Shown: positions 13,429 to 15,819 of the stretch, in pieces | How the letters are laid out: every line of letters starts with the position of its first letter | How positions within the stretch are numbered: the first letter of the stretch is position 1 | NCBI GenBank assembly: GCA_002430835.1 | Contig: DJDA01000054.1 | Coordinates: 1 to 15,819, forward strand | Length of the DNA stretch: 15,819 bases | Origin: Brevundimonas sp. UBA5936 | GTDB lineage: Bacteria; Pseudomonadota; Alphaproteobacteria; Caulobacterales; Caulobacteraceae | Direction of reading: 5' to 3' | Notes under the pieces: generated by a model | Told to the model about the DNA's origin: nothing | The model's database searches: none | Seen by the model: only the letters and a program-made list of their open reading frames with translations | Program-made: the position numbers and the translations under genes

Positions 13429-13455
13429 CCCCGGTCAGAACGACCGGGGTTTTTT
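13429..13455 (+). terminator. Intrinsic terminator of the small-ORF unit
   Basis: CCCCGGTC (13429-13436) and GACCGGGG (13442-13449) form a perfect 8-bp stem with the 5-base loop AGAAC, followed at once by six T residues. This is a textbook rho-independent terminator for plus-strand transcription. Confidence 0.92.
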
Positions 13456-13526
13456 AATTCCGCCCTTGCCATCGCGCCGCGCCCTGGCCGACACCCACAG
13501 CTTCATTGGAGAAGAGGAAGCGCGTC

Positions 13527-14324
13527 ATGGGTCTGATCGTCGAAGAGCGCAAAGGCGCGGTCATGGTCTGGACCCTGGATCGGCCCGACCGTCTGAACGC
13601 CCTGCCGGACCTTGAGGACGGCGAGGCTTTCGCCGCCGCCTGCGATGCCGTCAACGCCGACCCCTCGATCCGCTGCGTGGTGATGACGGGGGCCGGACGC
13701 GCCTTTTCGGCGGGCGGCGACCTGAAGGCGATGAAGGACCGCCGCGACCTGTTCGAAGGCTCGGGCGCCGCCATCCGCGAACGCTATCGCCGCGTCGTCC
13801 ACCGCATCGTGCGCGCACTCTACGGCCTGGAGGTTCCGCTGGTCAGCGCTGTCAACGGCCCGGCCATGGGGTTGGGCTGCGACATCGCCGGGCTGGGCGA
13901 CATCCGCATCGCCTCGGACCGCGCCAGCTTCGGCGTGCCCTTCATGAAGCTGGGCATTATTCCCGGCGACGGCGGCTCGTGGCTGCTGCCGCGGAACATC
14001 GGCTACAACCGCGCCGCCGAACTGTTGTTCACCGCCCGCTCGATCGACGCCGCCACGGCCGAGCAATGGGGTCTGGTCAACCGCGTCGTTCCGCATGAGA
14101 CCCTGATGGACGAGGCGATGGAGATGGCCGGTCAGATCGCCGCCCAGCCGCCCCAGGCCCTGCGCATGGCCAAGACCCTGTTGCGCCAGGGCCGCGACAT
14201 GAATTTCGACCAGATGCTGGAGCTGTCCGCCGCCATGCAGGCCCTCGCTCACCTGACCGACGACCACATCGAAGGCGTGACGGCGGTGCTGGAGAAGCGG
14301 GCAGGGGAATTTACGGGGAGCTGA
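13527..14324 (+). CDS. Enoyl-CoA hydratase/isomerase (crotonase) family protein
   Basis: A 265-residue crotonase-fold protein acting on acyl-CoA thioesters. The family oxyanion-hole segments are present: AFSAGGDLKAM (59-69) and VNGPAMGLGCDIAGLGDIRIAS (109-130, shown in part by its key residues). LGIIPGDGG (142-150) and the C-terminal helices complete the fold. The two glutamates used by true enoyl-CoA hydratases are both replaced: the first (GGCE) is D119 in GLGCD, and the second (QPE) is F139 in GVPFMKLG. It may therefore be an isomerase, hydrolase or other crotonase rather than a hydratase. ATG 13527 is chosen because GAGGAAG lies 8-10 nt upstream; an upstream TTG at 13506 is less likely. 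It is a single gene between a terminator and a dispersed repeat, so context gives no pathway. Confidence 0.88.
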   Translation: MGLIVEERKGAVMVWTLDRPDRLNALPDLEDGEAFAAACDAVNADPSIRCVVMTGAGRAFSAGGDLKAMKDRRDLFEGSGAAIRERYRRVVHRIVRALYGLEVPLVSAVNGPAMGLGCDIAGLGDIRIASDRASFGVPFMKLGIIPGDGGSWLLPRNIGYNRAAELLFTARSIDAATAEQWGLVNRVVPHETLMDEAMEMAGQIAAQPPQALRMAKTLLRQGRDMNFDQMLELSAAMQALAHLTDDHIEGVTAVLEKRAGEFTGS

Positions 14325-14326
14325 GT

Positions 14327-14458
14327 TCCTCTCTTCCGCTCACCCCGGCGGACGCCGGGGCCCAGTGAGAGCCGCGTGCACCGCGCCTGCCCATTCCGCC
14401 TCCGCAAGTGAGCCAAAGCACTGGGTCCCGGCGTCCGCCGGGATGAGCGGAGAGGAGG
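14327..14458. repeat. Dispersed inverted-repeat element with two nested palindromes
   Basis: Left arm 14327-14367 and right arm 14419-14458 are near-exact reverse complements: a 24-base core from CACTGGG to GGCGGAC-rich centre differs at two positions, and the outer ends diverge slightly. About 51 bases separate them. Each arm is itself palindromic: CCCCGGCG-GA-CGCCGGGG at 14343-14360 and TCCCGGCG-TC-CGCCGGGA at 14426-14443. The CACTGGGTCCCGGCG...GGGATGAG form is a familiar dispersed intergenic repeat in GC-rich alphaproteobacteria. In RNA it would fold strongly and may help terminate or stabilise the crotonase transcript. Confidence 0.75.
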
Positions 14459-14471
14459 GCGAGAAGCTAAC

Positions 14472-14500
14472 AAAAAAGGGGCCTCGCATGAGGCCCCTTT
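14472..14500 (-). terminator. Intrinsic terminator of the ABC exporter operon
   Basis: On the minus strand AAAGGGGCCTC and GAGGCCCCTTT form an 11-bp stem around a 4-base loop, and the 3' side runs into six T residues. It sits 22 bp after the HlyD-family stop. The plus strand has only three T residues after the stem, so termination is mainly of minus-strand transcripts, with possible weak action in the other direction. Confidence 0.9.
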
Positions 14501-14522
14501 CCGTTCTTATCCCGATCCGCCC

Positions 14523-15539
14523 TTACGCCCGGGCGGGGGCCTTCATGGCGCGCGCAGCGGGCACGCCGGTCGAGGCGGTCTCGCGTTTGGCGCCGGCCGT
14601 TTCACCCGGCTTCATGAACTTCACCAGGACGCGCTGACCGATCAGCAGCGGGGCTTCGTCGACGGCGACCACCACCTCGACCACGCGCTCGTCGGTGCGT
14701 TGCGAGGGATCGTCCGAGGCCAGCTTGCGGGCGCCGAAGACGGCGGCGCGGCGCAGCACCTTGCCGACATAGACCTTGGACGGGTCGCCTTCGGGGGTGA
14801 TCTCGACGGCCTGATCGACGGCGACGTTGGGGATGTCGGCTTCGACGATCTCGGCGCGGGCGATGCGCGGGGCGGCCGGCTCCAGGTCGAACATGTTCGA
14901 CACGTTCAGGGTCGAGGCGCCGGCGCCGGGGTTGGCGTAGCGGCGCACGATGCGGCCGTCGGCGGGGGCGCGGATGACCGTCATCTCGACGTTGTAGGCG
15001 GCTTCATCGCGACGGGCGCGGGCGCTCTGCACCGCCGACTGCTGCGAGCCGAGGCGGGCCTGGGCCTGGGCGATGGCGTCGCGGGCCTGGTCCAGACGTT
15101 GGGCGGCGACGAAGTTGGTGGCGACCAGCTTCTGCAGGCGATCATACTCGCGCTGGGCCGTGGCGATGTCGACGTTGATCAGGCGCAGCTGGCTTTCGGC
15201 TTCGCCCAGGGTGGCCGAGGCTGTCTGCAGCGCCAGGCGCGGTTCGTCGTCTTCCTGGCGGGCCAGGATCTGACCGGCCTTCACCAGGTCGCCTTCCTGC
15301 ACCAGAACCTCGCGCACCACGCCGCCGCGGCGGGCTGCGATCTGGATGATGCCGCCCTCAATGTCGATCTTGCCGTTGGCGATGGCGGAGTAGGGGCTTT
15401 CGACCTTCTTCTCGGCGGCCTGGGCCAGTTCGGCCTTCTTCGCGGCGCCGGCCTTCTGCACCATGCTGAAGCCGACGATCAGCACGATCAGCAGCGCCAG
15501 GCCGATCCAGAGCCATTTGTTTTTCAGAAATGCGGGCAT
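14523..15539 (-). CDS. HlyD/MacA-type periplasmic adaptor subunit of an ABC exporter
   Basis: A 338-residue membrane-fusion protein that would link an inner-membrane ABC exporter to an outer-membrane channel. A single N-terminal membrane anchor spans ~9-27 (LWIGLALLIVLIVGFSMV). A lipoyl-like half-motif is at 62-94 (GGIIQIAARRGGVVREVLVQ, EGDLVKAGQILA), a coiled-coil hairpin of heptad-rich sequence at ~100-183, and the second lipoyl half at 186-200 (MTVIRAPADGRIVRR). A beta-barrel domain follows to ~310, with an Ala/Pro-rich tail. No lipobox is present, so it is anchored by its helix. GAGGA precedes the ATG by 6 nt, and the ATPase gene stops 22 bp upstream, so the two are one operon. Similar to DevB/MacA partners; exported substrate unknown. 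Confidence 0.9.
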   Translation of the reverse strand: MPAFLKNKWLWIGLALLIVLIVGFSMVQKAGAAKKAELAQAAEKKVESPYSAIANGKIDIEGGIIQIAARRGGVVREVLVQEGDLVKAGQILARQEDDEPRLALQTASATLGEAESQLRLINVDIATAQREYDRLQKLVATNFVAAQRLDQARDAIAQAQARLGSQQSAVQSARARRDEAAYNVEMTVIRAPADGRIVRRYANPGAGASTLNVSNMFDLEPAAPRIARAEIVEADIPNVAVDQAVEITPEGDPSKVYVGKVLRRAAVFGARKLASDDPSQRTDERVVEVVVAVDEAPLLIGQRVLVKFMKPGETAGAKRETASTGVPAARAMKAPARA

Positions 15540-15561
15540 GTGAGTCCTCAGAGGATCGGGG

Positions 15562-15819
15562 TCAGTGCGAGGCCAGGACGGCGTCGGGATTGGGGGTTCG
15601 GCGCTGATCGTCGATGATCACGCCGTCTTCGATGTGGATGACCCGGTCGGCCCAGGCTTCCAGGCGCGGGTCGTGGGTCACGCAGATGACGGCGGCGCCG
15701 TGCTCGGTCGCCGCGCGCCGCAGCAGGCGGATCACGATCTGGCCGTTCTCGCCGTCCAGAGCCGAGGTCGGTTCGTCGGCGAACAGGATCTGCGGATCCT
15801 TGGCCAGGGCGCGGGCGAT
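15562..15819 (-). CDS. ABC transporter ATP-binding subunit, C-terminal part (cut by window edge)
   Basis: The last 85 codons of an ABC ATPase; the start, Walker A and most of the signature motif lie beyond the right edge. The visible part begins IARALAKDPQ, just after the ABC signature, then has Walker B and the catalytic glutamate in ILFADEPTSALD (D-loop SALD), the H-loop histidine in VICVTHDPRLEAWADR, and the final strand VIHIEDGVIID. It ends with the tail ...DAVLASH. This is the MacB/DevA/LolD style of exporter ATPase. It is followed 22 bp later by the HlyD-type adaptor, so they probably work together; a MacB/FtsX-type permease gene would be expected in the same operon, beyond the window. 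Confidence 0.9.
   Translation of the reverse strand: MARALAKDPQILFADEPTSALDGENGQIVIRLLRRAATEHGAAVICVTHDPRLEAWADRVIHIEDGVIIDDQRRTPNPDAVLASH

Noticed and set aside
14249..14473. Minus-strand 74-codon ORF with RRTPGPS and LGPGVRRGE segments
   Set aside because: It is the translation of the dispersed inverted repeat at 14327-14458 and the end of the crotonase gene; such peptides are common spurious predictions from this repeat type.

Overview
The window is high-GC (roughly two thirds G+C), gene-dense bacterial DNA with short intergenic gaps. Gene content and protein style point to an alphaproteobacterium of the Caulobacteraceae, most like Brevundimonas. This is inferred from recognised families (TrpR-like YerC next to hisG, TonB receptor with PiuC, TIGR02281-type aspartic protease, DUF1289, GC-rich dispersed palindromes), not from a search. 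No rRNA, tRNA, CRISPR array, transposase or phage gene was seen, and no gene-free stretch exceeds 300 bases.

Layout: (1) 1-1394, minus strand: a histidine operon reading yerC-like TrpR-family regulator, hisG, hisD (cut by the window edge), with a perfect operator-like palindrome in the regulator's own promoter. (2) 1511-2725, plus: an FAD-dependent ferredoxin reductase. (3) 2837-8188: an iron block of two convergent units. On the plus strand are a Fiu-type TonB-dependent siderophore receptor and the PiuC/YbiX dioxygenase. On the minus strand are a short PepSY membrane protein, a DUF2271 periplasmic protein and ApbE flavin transferase. Each unit is preceded by a 15-bp TGCRA-N5-TYGCA palindrome that looks like an alphaproteobacterial Fur-type box, so both may be induced by iron starvation: one for uptake across the outer membrane, the other probably for periplasmic or inner-membrane reductive handling. 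(4) 8253-9854, minus: a soluble hybrid histidine kinase with a CBS-like sensor region. (5) 9972-12279: a divergent pair for peptidoglycan recycling, a Mur ligase resembling Mpl (with altered signature residues) and an LD-carboxypeptidase. (6) 12287-13073, minus: a membrane-anchored retropepsin-like protease and a small four-cysteine DUF1289 protein.

(7) 13122-13455, plus: a self-contained small transcription unit with its own promoter, a leader of about 80 nt, a 53-codon ORF of unknown function and a strong intrinsic terminator. A 12-bp hairpin in the leader buries the whole Shine-Dalgarno sequence. This is the most interesting item, a candidate RNA thermometer or other translational switch. 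(8) 13527-14324, plus: a crotonase-fold protein lacking both hydratase glutamates, followed by a dispersed inverted-repeat element. (9) 14472-15819, minus: the end of a MacB/DevA-type ABC exporter operon (ATPase, partial; HlyD-type adaptor) with its terminator.
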